A stretch of 64,000 nt of DNA from Sporolactobacillus putidus (lineage in GTDB: Bacteria > Bacillota > Bacilli > Bacillales > Sporolactobacillaceae): assembly GCF_014647035.1 (NCBI RefSeq), contig NZ_BMOK01000003.1, positions 124,001 to 188,000 of the forward strand. The letters run 5' to 3'. The first letter of the stretch is position 1; every line of letters begins with the position of its first letter. The position numbers and the translations under genes were made by a program. A model generated the notes under the pieces. That model was not told the origin of the DNA. It searched no databases and was given only the letters and a program-made list of their open reading frames with translations. Shown one piece after another: positions 1 through 7,948 of the stretch.

Positions 1-878
1 GGTTTGCAGCCTACGTGCAGCAGGACATGGGCCTGACGATTAACCCGGACGCGATTTTTGATGTGCAGATTAAACGTCTCCACGCTTATAAAAGACAGCT
101 GTTGAATCTTCTTCATATACTAAGTCTCTACTTTAAACTGAAAGATAATCCGGCAGCAGACATTTACCCGCGCGTCTTTATCTTTGGAGCAAAGGCGGCA
201 CCAAGCTACACTTATGCAAAGGAAATCATTAAATTAGTAAACTCCGTTGCGTCCCTGATCAACAAGGATCCAGACATCCATGATAAATTGAAAATTGTCT
301 TTGTGGAAAACTACGGCGTTTCGCTTGCTGAACGGATCATTCCTGCGGCAGACGTCAGCGAGCAGATTTCACTTGCTTCAAAGGAAGCCTCGGGAACGAG
401 CAACATGAAACTGATGCTGAACGGTGCCGTGACACTCGCGACTCTGGATGGAGCCAATGTTGAGATCCGTGACCGTGTAGGAGATGAAAATATTATTATT
501 TTCGGGCTGAAGGAGGAGGAGGTCTACGAGTACTATCATAATCGATCTTATCACTCGAAGAGCTATTATGATAACAATCCTGTCCTTCGTCGAGTACTTG
601 ACGCACTGATTGACGGAACGATTCCTGGCATTGAAGCGGAAGGAAAAGACATCTTTAATTCTCTTGTTCTGTATGGGGATGAATATTTTGTTTTGAAAGA
701 TTTTGACGCCTATGTTCTGGCGCAGGAGAATATAGACCGTCTTTACCGTGATCCGCTGAAATGGCAGAGAATGGCTCTGATTAATATTGCGGACGCCGGT
801 GTCTTTTCATCGGATTATACGGTGCTGCAATATGCAACCGACATATGGGATGTCGCGGCAAAGGCAAGGCGAGTCTGA
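1..878 (+). CDS. glgP: Glycogen phosphorylase, C-terminal part (5' end outside window)
   Basis: The reading frame is open from the window edge (first full codon at base 3) and about 290 C-terminal residues of a roughly 800-residue enzyme are present. It releases glucose-1-phosphate from glycogen using pyridoxal phosphate (PLP) and inorganic phosphate in the cytoplasm. Visible family signatures are KRLHAYKRQ near the start, the VENYGVSLAERIIPAADVSE stretch, and EASGTSNMK, whose lysine is the PLP-binding residue in the phosphorylase family, followed by LDGANVEI. A GTG at 15 exists but is internal to the conserved domain and is not a start. A GH13 gene follows in the same direction, so the two are probably the last genes of a glycogen operon. 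No oddity is seen in the part available. Confidence 0.95.
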   Translation, partial: FAAYVQQDMGLTINPDAIFDVQIKRLHAYKRQLLNLLHILSLYFKLKDNPAADIYPRVFIFGAKAAPSYTYAKEIIKLVNSVASLINKDPDIHDKLKIVFVENYGVSLAERIIPAADVSEQISLASKEASGTSNMKLMLNGAVTLATLDGANVEIRDRVGDENIIIFGLKEEEVYEYYHNRSYHSKSYYDNNPVLRRVLDALIDGTIPGIEAEGKDIFNSLVLYGDEYFVLKDFDAYVLAQENIDRLYRDPLKWQRMALINIADAGVFSSDYTVLQYATDIWDVAAKARRV

Positions 879-981
879 CCGTTCATAGGCCAGGCACACA
901 GGATGAAATCTTCTGCAATGAAAATCAGGCCTGCCGAAAAAAGAATGAGTCACCTTTTGATAGGAAGAAGGAAACGCACAT

Positions 982-2838
982 ATGAATCTGCCGTCAATTT
1001 ATTTCAATTCATGGTCTGAAAAATACCGACGGCCTTTTGGAGCCATTCAAGCCGGAAAAAGTGTCTATTTTTCAATTGCCGTCAATCTGACAAAAATATG
1101 GCGTGTTGATCTGGTCATTCAGAAGGACGGGGATTCCTCTCAGGAACTTGAAATGTTTCCAAACGGTGAAGATGCCCATATTTATAAACTGAAATTTGTG
1201 ACGGAAGGAAAAAGCGGCCTCTATTTTTACCATTTTAAACTTGATTGTGAAGATGGCCAGACGGGCAGGAGAACTATATTTTATGCCAAGGCCGGTGATA
1301 ATTATGGTGGAGAGGGGCAGATTATTTACGATCCGGCCGCTGTCGAGCAATATCAGATCACTTGCTACGATCATCCGGATCAGGCACCTCAATGGTATCT
1401 GCACGGGGTCGTTTATCAAATTTTTGTCGATCGTTTCAACAATGGCAACCGCCATCATGCGGTCTATTCTCCAAAAAAAAATTCATTTCTCTATGCGACG
1501 GAGGAGGATGATCCCTATTATATCCACGATCAAAAAGGGAACATCGCACGATGGGATTTTTTCGGCGGCAATTTGCAGGGGATTATTGACAAACTTCCAT
1601 ACCTGCGTTCGCTTGGTGTCACCGTACTTTATCTGAGCCCGATCTTTGAGGCGAGAAGCAACCACAAATATGATACAGCTAATTATGAGAAAATCGATCC
1701 AATGTTCGGGAACAAACAAACGCTTCAGAAATTGATTGTGAAAACACGAAAATTGGGTATGCATATCCTTCTCGACGGCGTTTTTAATCATGTCGGTGCC
1801 GACAGTATCTACTTCAATCGATTTAAAACCTATGGAGAAGGGGGGGCTTACAATAATACCCGCTCTCCTTATTTCGACTGGTTTACGTTTCACTCTTTTC
1901 CGGATAATTATACCAGCTGGTGGAACATTGAAGACCTGCCTACTGTAGATAAAAATAACACGCATTATCGGGATTATATCTATCAATCCGATCAAAGCAT
2001 CATTCACTTGTGGACAAATATGGGAATTGGCGGCTGGAGGCTGGATGTTGCCGATGAACTGCCTGACGATTTCATTGCCGGGATCCGGAGGGCGCTGGAT
2101 AGCCACTCGAATAAAACAGAGCGTAAAGTTCTGATTGGCGAAGTCTGGGAAGATGCTTCGAACAAGATTGCTTACGGCAAAAGGCATCACTATCTTGAAG
2201 GAGGCATGCTGCATGGGGTTATGAATTATCCGTTCCGTTCATTGATTATCGGTCTTCTGAACCAGCGGATGACGGCAGCTCAGGCGGTTCGTGCCAGCTT
2301 CACATTGAAGTCGAATTACCCAACGTATGCTTTTAACGCCAATATGAACAATATTGGTACGCACGACACGGAGCGCATTCTTACCACGCTGGGCGGTGAT
2401 GAAAATAAATTGCGGGTTGCGGTTCAGCTGCTTATGACCCTTCCCGGTGTTCCTTGTGTTTACTATGGAGATGAAGCGGGCCTATATGGGGGAAAGGATC
2501 CCAATAACCGGCGTTTTTTTCCGTGGGGACGGGAAAACGTGAAAATTCAGGAAATATTCCGATCAGCCATCCGGTGCCGCAGGAATGATGAGAATCTTCA
2601 GTCGGGCGACTATCTCCCTTTTTCAATCGGAGAGTTATTCGGCTTCGTTCGTTTCCGTTCGGAAAATGCTTATACCGCGATTGTTTTCAATGTCACTCCT
2701 GACCAGCAGGCGATCGATCTTGAGGCGTTCAATGATCAGACTGGTGAAGGTAAAATGGCGGCGCTTGTCGGCAGCTTGTTTGAAAACGGTATGACTCTCT
2801 CTCCGTACAATTTCCTGTTAAAAGAAAAACAGCCCTGA
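982..2838 (+). CDS. GH13 alpha-glucanase (neopullulanase / cyclomaltodextrinase-like)
   Basis: This is a 618-residue alpha-amylase-family enzyme predicted to cleave alpha-1,4 (or 1,6) links in glycogen-derived or malto-oligosaccharides. Residues 1-125 look like an N-terminal beta-sandwich domain as in neopullulanases. The barrel starts near WYLHGVVYQIFVDRF (about 138-152). Region I is DGVFNH (265-270), the nucleophile is Asp355 in RLDVADE, the acid/base is Glu387 in GEVWE, and the transition-state stabiliser is Asp462 in GTHDTE. All catalytic residues are therefore present. No signal peptide is visible, so a cytoplasmic role in glycogen breakdown fits. A GGAAGAAGGAAA purine-rich ribosome site precedes the ATG. 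It lies about 100 bases after glgP. The exact substrate cannot be set from sequence. Confidence 0.9.
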   Translation: MNLPSIYFNSWSEKYRRPFGAIQAGKSVYFSIAVNLTKIWRVDLVIQKDGDSSQELEMFPNGEDAHIYKLKFVTEGKSGLYFYHFKLDCEDGQTGRRTIFYAKAGDNYGGEGQIIYDPAAVEQYQITCYDHPDQAPQWYLHGVVYQIFVDRFNNGNRHHAVYSPKKNSFLYATEEDDPYYIHDQKGNIARWDFFGGNLQGIIDKLPYLRSLGVTVLYLSPIFEARSNHKYDTANYEKIDPMFGNKQTLQKLIVKTRKLGMHILLDGVFNHVGADSIYFNRFKTYGEGGAYNNTRSPYFDWFTFHSFPDNYTSWWNIEDLPTVDKNNTHYRDYIYQSDQSIIHLWTNMGIGGWRLDVADELPDDFIAGIRRALDSHSNKTERKVLIGEVWEDASNKIAYGKRHHYLEGGMLHGVMNYPFRSLIIGLLNQRMTAAQAVRASFTLKSNYPTYAFNANMNNIGTHDTERILTTLGGDENKLRVAVQLLMTLPGVPCVYYGDEAGLYGGKDPNNRRFFPWGRENVKIQEIFRSAIRCRRNDENLQSGDYLPFSIGELFGFVRFRSENAYTAIVFNVTPDQQAIDLEAFNDQTGEGKMAALVGSLFENGMTLSPYNFLLKEKQP

Positions 2839-2939
2839 CATAATTTTCCAATGTTCAGACAGGAAAAAGCACTGTGACAGTACGTTCAGGGGTACCCGAA
2901 GGATGGCTCCTGATAAACGTATCAATCACAGCGCGTATT

Positions 2940-3947
2940 TTATAAAATCGATTGCATGATCCCTACTGTTGCCGGTATATCTTCAGGATGAATATTCCTG
3001 TCGACAACAAATCGAATGGTTTTGCTGTCAAGCAGCAAAACGAGAATTCCGGCCTGTCTGAGCTCGTTCTGGATTTGTTCTGCCGTTTTTAAGGGGTGTT
3101 TCGGATGAACAAGAACAATATTGGTTTCGACCAGGGACAGGTCCACGGACAGACCCGTGAGTACGGCGAGTCCGGAAGCCAGTTTTTGGGCAAGCAGGTG
3201 ATCCTGCGCGAGTCTTGGAATCATTTTTTTCAAACCGATATATGCGGGTGCCGCAATAACGCCGGCCTGTGGCATGGCTGAACCCATTTTTGTACGCCAT
3301 TTCCGTGCGCGGCGTATCGTTTCGCGCGAACCCGCAAGTATCGCACCAGCTGGGGCGCAGAGCCCTTTGCAGAGACAGAGGACCACTGTATCGGCGCAAG
3401 CGGCAAATTCATTCAGGGGGACGCCGGAAGCGACGGATGCATTGAACAGCCGTGAACCGTCGAGATGTACATAGCCGCCCGCCTGCCTGATCTGACGATA
3501 AACTCTCTTCATCTCGGAAATTGGAAGAATCGTACCACCGTGCCGATTATGGGTATTCTCAATGCAGAATACAGAATGCGCGCCCTCCCCAGCCTCCGCG
3601 AGATCATCATCGGCGATCTCGCGGCCTTTAATGGCTTCATAAACGCGAAACTTTCTATCTGGCAATAGAAACGCGGTATAGTCATGCGCCGCAATGTGCG
3701 AAAATTTTTCAACCCAGATTTCTGATCCTTTGTGACTCAGACTCAGCAGCGCCAGCTGGTTGCCAAGTGTCGCCGTTGTTGTCAGAATGGCGGCCTCTTT
3801 TCCAAGCATTTCCGAAGCCGTTTTTTCAAGCAGATTGACACTCGGATCCTCTCCGTAATAGTCGTCTCCCAATTTGGCTTCGCTCATCGCCCGTCTCATT
3901 TCTTCCGTCGGCAGGGTGCCGGAATCTGTTCGGTAATCAATCAGCAT
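2940..3947 (-). CDS. ltaE: Low-specificity L-threonine aldolase, GLY1/LtaE-like
   Basis: A PLP enzyme of the beta-eliminating lyase family that splits L-threonine or allo-threonine into glycine and acetaldehyde. The N-terminus LIDYRTDSGTLPTEEMRRAM, the GDDYYGEDPSVNLLE segment and ENTHNRHGGTILP are typical. The PLP lysine is in CLCKGLCAPAGAIL, where most relatives have a serine-rich S-x-S-K-G-L motif. I place the start at the ATG ending at 3947, because AAAGGA lies 8-9 bases upstream. An upstream in-frame GTG (3971) has no ribosome site. Length is 335 residues, normal for the family. It is divergent from the dehydrogenase gene at 4191, with about 240 bases between them. Confidence 0.9.
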   Translation of the reverse strand: MLIDYRTDSGTLPTEEMRRAMSEAKLGDDYYGEDPSVNLLEKTASEMLGKEAAILTTTATLGNQLALLSLSHKGSEIWVEKFSHIAAHDYTAFLLPDRKFRVYEAIKGREIADDDLAEAGEGAHSVFCIENTHNRHGGTILPISEMKRVYRQIRQAGGYVHLDGSRLFNASVASGVPLNEFAACADTVVLCLCKGLCAPAGAILAGSRETIRRARKWRTKMGSAMPQAGVIAAPAYIGLKKMIPRLAQDHLLAQKLASGLAVLTGLSVDLSLVETNIVLVHPKHPLKTAEQIQNELRQAGILVLLLDSKTIRFVVDRNIHPEDIPATVGIMQSIL

Positions 3948-4190
3948 CGTTGATAAATCCTTTCTATGCACAACTTTGATTCAAGAAAATTCGCTATCTC
4001 TTTCTATCATTCCCTCATTTTATCACAAACGGGTGGATAAGAAAAAAACGAACGGGATCCAGGTGATCAATCTGTGAAGCAAAATTTTTTATCGCATTGT
4101 TTGACTATAATAAATTGCTGAACTAGTGTGAAACCCTTCCATTTTTTATGTTATGATTAATCTAATAATAGAGATTAGAGGCGAAAAAAG

Positions 4191-5153
4191 ATGAAGAACA
4201 ATAAGTTGGTCATTGTCGGTGTGGGGCACGTGGGTTCACAAGTTCTTACCGATGCGCTGGCACTTAATCTCTTTGCCGAGATTGCCGTCATTGATCAGGA
4301 CAGAGAAAAAGCGGAAGGAGAGGCCCTGGACGGAAGTCATATTACGCCATTTACATACTGTCCGAACACGGAATTGTATGCGGCTGATTACGATACGTGC
4401 AAGGATGCCGATGTGATTATCGTCGCGGCCGGACCCAGCGTACAAAAAGATGCACAATTTCAGGACCGGGGCACTCTGATTGGAAAAAATGTTTCCGTTA
4501 TCCGCGAAGTGATGGCGGGCATCAGCAACTATACAAAGGATGCCATCATCATTTTTATCACGAATCCGCTTGATTCAATGGTCTACCTCGCCGGAAACTT
4601 TTTTGATTATCCGAAAAACCGTATTTTCGGTACCGGAACATGCCTGGATTCAGCACGCTTCAGAAAAATTGTTGCTAATAAATACGGTGTCGATCCGAAA
4701 AGCGTTCACGGCTATATGCTTGGTGAACACGGGAGTACAGCTTTTCCAGTCTGGAGTCTGCTGAACATCGAAGGAATCGGCATCAACCGGCTGGACGACT
4801 ATTTTTCTCTCGATACACCGCTTGACAAAGAACAGATTGCGCAAAATGTTGTTGAAACCGGGTTCGACATTCTTCACCTAAAAGGATGGACCAATTCAGG
4901 CGTTGCCATGGCCGCTTGCACGCTCGCAAAAGCCGTCATGCTCGATGAACACAGCATTTTTCCCGTATCAACAACTCTGAATGGCGAGTATGGGCTCAGC
5001 GAAGTAGCGCTAAGCCTTCCGTGTGTCATCGGGCGTCAAGGTGTCGAGAAACGTCTTGCGGTTCCGCTTGATGAGGATGAACTTGGTAAACTGCGTGCCA
5101 CGGCTGACAGCATTAGAGGGACGATGAAAATTGGCGGACTGATTAAATCCTGA
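4191..5153 (+). CDS. L-lactate/malate dehydrogenase family; L-2-hydroxyacid dehydrogenase
   Basis: A 320-residue NAD-dependent dehydrogenase of the LDH/MDH superfamily. GVGHVGS (10-16) is the dinucleotide loop and Asp35 indicates NAD preference. The catalytic His180 is in GEHG, with Asp153 and Arg156 in LDSARFR, Arg93 and Asn125. The substrate loop reads AGPSVQKDAQFQDR. It lacks the Gln-Lys-Pro-Gly-Glu-Thr-Arg loop of true L-LDH, and GWTNSGVA differs from usual LDH as well. These traits resemble L-2-hydroxyisocaproate dehydrogenases of lactic bacteria, so branched 2-oxoacids are possible substrates, which would fit the aminotransferase gene just downstream. That link is inference. The gene is probably monocistronic. 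Confidence 0.85.
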   Translation: MKNNKLVIVGVGHVGSQVLTDALALNLFAEIAVIDQDREKAEGEALDGSHITPFTYCPNTELYAADYDTCKDADVIIVAAGPSVQKDAQFQDRGTLIGKNVSVIREVMAGISNYTKDAIIIFITNPLDSMVYLAGNFFDYPKNRIFGTGTCLDSARFRKIVANKYGVDPKSVHGYMLGEHGSTAFPVWSLLNIEGIGINRLDDYFSLDTPLDKEQIAQNVVETGFDILHLKGWTNSGVAMAACTLAKAVMLDEHSIFPVSTTLNGEYGLSEVALSLPCVIGRQGVEKRLAVPLDEDELGKLRATADSIRGTMKIGGLIKS

Positions 5154-5467
5154 ATGACCCGTTGACCCCGTGAATCATGATGAAGGCGCGTCCCACCCAA
5201 ACGATTAATTGGGTTTTACGAGGGTCCGATTCGGATCTCTCAATCAGATTATCTGTTAATTTTTGAATTTCAGGAAATAAACTGTAATTTTATGCTATTA
5301 TAGGAATTACAAAAAAAAGAAGCAGATGCGCCTAGAATGGTGACTACATAAAAACCGAAAGACACGATAGAATGAACCTTTTTTCTGTGAATGGTCCAAA
5401 TGAGGTTTCTATTCCCTAAGACCGGCCGGGCTCATCTGCAATAATCAGAAAACGAGGAGGAGTTTAC
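5154..5467 (+). other. Intergenic leader of ilvE
   Basis: This 314-base gap has no long ORF. An extended -10 element (TGCTATTAT, about 5293-5301) lies upstream of ilvE. A 15-codon reading frame starts at 5372 (MNLFSVNGPNEVSIP) and contains one Leu, two Val and one Ile codon, but has no clear ribosome site and no terminator behind it. I see no T-box motif. The strong AGGAGG site for ilvE is at 5456-5461. Confidence 0.4.
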
Positions 5468-6388
5468 ATGTCAGAGAACTATGTTTACTATCAAGGCGAG
5501 TTAGTTAAAGAGGACGATGTGAAAATCAGCGTCCGCAGCAAAGCATTCAACTATGGCCTGGGCGTTTTTGAAGGCATTCGGGCGTACTGGGATGACGAGG
5601 AAGAACAGCTGTACGGCTTTAAACTTAAGGAACATTATGAAAGGCTGAAACAATCGGCAAAGACCGTCAATCTGAACTTTGATCTTACAGTCGACGATCT
5701 CTGTCGCGGCACGGTTGAACTGCTGAAAAAGAATAACTGTCGCCAGACGACCTACATCCGGCCGATTGTCTACAACGATGCCCAGGACATCGGACCAACA
5801 CTGGACGTCAAGGACGTCAAAGTCGTTATTTATACCCAGCCGCTGAATAAGTATGCCGGCAAACCTGAACTCAGCGTCGGGGTCACCTCGTGGCGGCGTC
5901 TCTCGAACAACCAGCTGCCTCCGCGTACAAAGGCAACTGCAGCGTATATGAATTCCGCGCTCGCAGCTCTTGAAACAAAGCGCGCCGGATTTGATGAAGC
6001 TATTTTTCTGACGAATGGCGACAATGTCTGTGAAGGATCCGGTGAAAACATCTTCATCTTTAAAAAGGGCAAGCTGATCACCCCTCCGCCGTCCGACAAC
6101 ATCCTTGAAGGCATTACACGTGAGCTGGTTATGAAACTGGCCAGAGAAGAAATGGGACTGGAAGTACTTGAACGGAGCATTTCAAGATCTGAACTCTATG
6201 TCGCAGATGAGGTTTTCTTCAGCGGGACTGCAATGGAAGTGACTCCGATCGTCGAAGTGGATCACAGAACGATCGGGAACGGTCACGAAGGCGAAGTCTG
6301 CAAACAGATCAAAAAACTTTTCTTTGGACTGACAACCGGCCGGAATCCGAAATATACCGAATCCTGCACACCGGTTTACGAAAAATAA
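5468..6388 (+). CDS. ilvE: Branched-chain amino acid aminotransferase
   Basis: A class IV (D-amino-acid-aminotransferase fold) PLP enzyme of 306 residues that interconverts Leu, Ile and Val with their 2-oxoacids. Visible signatures: the start motif AFNYGLGVFEGIRAY (26-40), the PLP lysine Lys155 in PPRTKATAAYMNS, CEGSGENIF (188-195) and GTAMEVTPI near the C-terminus, which is typical of IlvE. An AGGAGG ribosome site sits 6-7 bases before the ATG. It is followed by a strong terminator and so ends its transcript. The 2-hydroxyacid dehydrogenase upstream could act on the same oxoacids. Confidence 0.95.
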   Translation: MSENYVYYQGELVKEDDVKISVRSKAFNYGLGVFEGIRAYWDDEEEQLYGFKLKEHYERLKQSAKTVNLNFDLTVDDLCRGTVELLKKNNCRQTTYIRPIVYNDAQDIGPTLDVKDVKVVIYTQPLNKYAGKPELSVGVTSWRRLSNNQLPPRTKATAAYMNSALAALETKRAGFDEAIFLTNGDNVCEGSGENIFIFKKGKLITPPPSDNILEGITRELVMKLAREEMGLEVLERSISRSELYVADEVFFSGTAMEVTPIVEVDHRTIGNGHEGEVCKQIKKLFFGLTTGRNPKYTESCTPVYEK

Positions 6389-6403
6389 ATTTACTGGTTG
6401 CAG

Positions 6404-6449
6404 AAAGACCGGGACGGAGGGGCGCAATACCTTCGTTCCGGTCTTTTTT
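6404..6449 (+). terminator. Rho-independent terminator after ilvE
   Basis: AAAGACCGGGACGGAGG pairs with CCTTCGTTCCGGTCTTT (two G-U pairs), followed by a run of T. It closes the ilvE transcript. Confidence 0.9.
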
Positions 6450-6677
6450 GCGCTTCAATCGTCCTAAAAAAAGTGCTGCACGATAAGGGTGACTTTATTG
6501 AAGGGCGTACCGCTGCAAACAAGAAGGTGTCAAAAGAGACTGTTCAGCTCTTTTCACGAAACATTAACCTAAAAATTGAAAAAACTATGATAAAATTTTA
6601 TTAGCGCTCATTTGGAAATCTTTAGCAGCCGGCATGAGTTTATATTAATAATCAGCTTATAGGAAGAGAGGAAGAAA

Positions 6678-6884
6678 ATGACACTTGAGGCTGATCATCT
6701 GACAAAAAGATTTCAAGACTTCATTGCAGTAGACAATCTCAGTTTTAAAGCCGAAAGCGGTGAAATTTTCGGACTGATCGGGCAGAATGGGGCGAGGAAG
6801 ACGACAACCCTTCGCATGATTCTGAATCTGCTTATTCCGACGAGCGGGATAATCAAGTGGAACGGAGAATCGGTCCAACCGTAA
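6678..6884 (+). pseudogene. Truncated ABC transporter ATPase (N-terminal remnant)
   Basis: Only 68 residues of an ABC ATPase of the NatA/BcrA drug-export type remain. The start [20 protein letters not shown] and the Walker A region are recognisable, but Walker A reads GQNGARKTT, where the family has G-x-N-G-A-G-K-T-T. The second glycine is replaced by Arg, which should abolish nucleotide binding. The frame stops at a TAA right after the first beta-sheet region, and no signature motif, Walker B or permease follows. A good ribosome site (GGAAGAGAGGAAG) precedes the ATG. It is best read as a decayed gene. The PadR/HAAS genes downstream commonly accompany such transporters, so they may have lost their partner here. 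Confidence 0.8.
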
Positions 6885-6963
6885 ATGAAACGAAAAACGG
6901 TGATTTTAAAAATCCCGATTTAGAAAAGAACACGGTGGCAATACACGACAACGCAAATGCTGA

Positions 6964-6988
6964 GGGAAGCCGAAAACGGCTTCCCTTA
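6964..6988 (+). terminator. Hairpin downstream of ABC remnant
   Basis: A perfect 9-base stem (GGGAAGCCG / CGGCTTCCC, AAAA loop) is followed by TTAATTT. The T tract is weak, so a terminator is likely but not certain. The segment just upstream (GGTGGCAATACACG) faintly resembles the end of a T-box. Confidence 0.6.
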
Positions 6989-7026
6989 ATTTCTGCTTGA
7001 GTACAAGCGGAAAAAATGAATGAAAG

Positions 7027-7080
7027 TACTTTGACAGATAGAGCAATACATGTTAATATTACTTTAACAGATAGAGTACT
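7027..7080 (+). promoter_or_regulatory. PadR-operon promoter with two 17-base direct repeats
   Basis: TTGACA (7031-7036), a 17-base spacer and TAATAT (7054-7059) form a good sigma-A promoter. TACTTTGACAGATAGAG (7027-7043) recurs as TACTTTAACAGATAGAG (7060-7076), with one mismatch and a 33-base period, close to three helical turns. One copy covers the -35 box and the other lies at the expected transcription start. This is the layout of an autoregulatory operator, and the PadR protein encoded downstream is the natural candidate. That assignment is inference. Confidence 0.65.
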
Positions 7081-7199
7081 TATTTGTTTGATTTCTGTTT
7101 GGCCAAATGGACGCTCAAGTTTTCATGCAAAAGTAACAGCTTTGTGTCTGCAAGTGCTTAAGGAAAAAAGGAGACAATAGGAGCCTTGGAGGTGGTTTT

Positions 7200-7532
7200 A
7201 TTATACGCAGCGATATTCTGAGAGGCCATCTGGATTCGATTATATTGCGCCTGCTGCGTGATGGCGATTCTTATGGCTATGAACTCTCGAAAACCATCAG
7301 CAATTGGACGAACGGGCGTTTTGAGATTAAAGAAGCGACGCTCTATGCCGTGTTTCAGCGGTTAGAGAAAAAACAGTTGATTGAGTCCTATTACGGGGAA
7401 CGTTCCCATGGGGGAAAACGAAAATACTATACGATCACTTCATTGGGAAGAGCCTATCTGCACGAAATGGTCAGGGAATGGCTGGAAATCAAAGAAATCA
7501 TGGATCGCTTTATGGAGGGGATGGACGATTGA
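7200..7532 (+). CDS. PadR-family transcriptional regulator (probable ATT start)
   Basis: A winged-helix regulator of about 110 residues, comprising a DNA-binding wing and a C-terminal dimer helix. The core RLLRDGDSYGYELSK, EIKEATLYAVFQRLEKK and GGKRKYYTIT is the PadR signature. Homologues begin M-I-R-S-D-I-L-R-G-H-L-D-S-I-I-L-R-L-L. Here the codons ATT ATA CGC AGC GAT encode exactly that from 7200, and GGAGGTGG (7188-7195) sits 4-5 bases upstream of the ATT. No ATG, GTG or TTG lies at the right place; the first such codon (TTG at 7245) would remove helix 1 and has no ribosome site. The 3' end overlaps the next gene by TTGA. It probably represses its own operon. Confidence 0.85.
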   Translation: MIRSDILRGHLDSIILRLLRDGDSYGYELSKTISNWTNGRFEIKEATLYAVFQRLEKKQLIESYYGERSHGGKRKYYTITSLGRAYLHEMVREWLEIKEIMDRFMEGMDD

Positions 7533-7948
7533 AACGGCTGAACGCATACATTAATCATCTTTTTGACGGGATACCTGCGGGTGAGCAGAAGGATCGCGTG
7601 AAAGAAGAAATCATTAGAGACCTGGAGGAGAAAGTAGCCGATCTTATGGACGAAGGAAAATCGGAGGAAGATGCGGTTAATAAAGTGATCGTTGAGTTTG
7701 GCGATATTGATGAAATCAAAAGGGAACTGGATCTCCCGGATAACTCGGCCAGGAGGGGACGTGAAATGGCCCGGCTTAATCTCGGGTTCTCTCTGTGGGG
7801 GAGCGGATTAATCATTGCGTTATTAATCTTCATTAACTTTTATTACACACCCGGTATCATCTGGTTTATCTATCCGACTTTTGCTATTGCCTGGTGGCCG
7901 CTCTCGATGTTCTATAACTGGTATAGAAAAAAGGTGGACGACAAGTGA
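7529..7948 (+). CDS. HAAS-domain membrane protein with WWPLS motif
   Basis: A 139-residue protein starting at TTG 7529, which overlaps the padR stop (TTGA); GGAGGGG lies just upstream. Residues 1-75 are a charged helical domain (EEIIRDLEEKVADLMDEG, EDAVNKVIVEFGDIDEIKRE) of the HAAS / DUF1700 type. This domain normally partners PadR regulators and works as a membrane-linked signalling adaptor. Two membrane segments follow, ending in IIWFIYPTFAIAWWPLSMFY. Genes of this kind usually modulate PadR or an adjacent transporter. The closest transporter here is the dead ABC ATPase upstream. Function is inferred from context. Confidence 0.75.
   Translation: MKRLNAYINHLFDGIPAGEQKDRVKEEIIRDLEEKVADLMDEGKSEEDAVNKVIVEFGDIDEIKRELDLPDNSARRGREMARLNLGFSLWGSGLIIALLIFINFYYTPGIIWFIYPTFAIAWWPLSMFYNWYRKKVDDK

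Noticed and set aside
1483-2214. Long antisense frame within the GH13 gene
   Set aside because: A shadow of the strongly conserved GH13 catalytic domain in the opposite strand.
6930-6990. T-box-like end (GGTGGCAATACACG plus hairpin) after the ABC remnant
   Set aside because: The core TGGNACC is interrupted, no stem-I elements lie upstream and no aminoacyl-synthetase or amino-acid gene follows. It is at most a decayed fragment.
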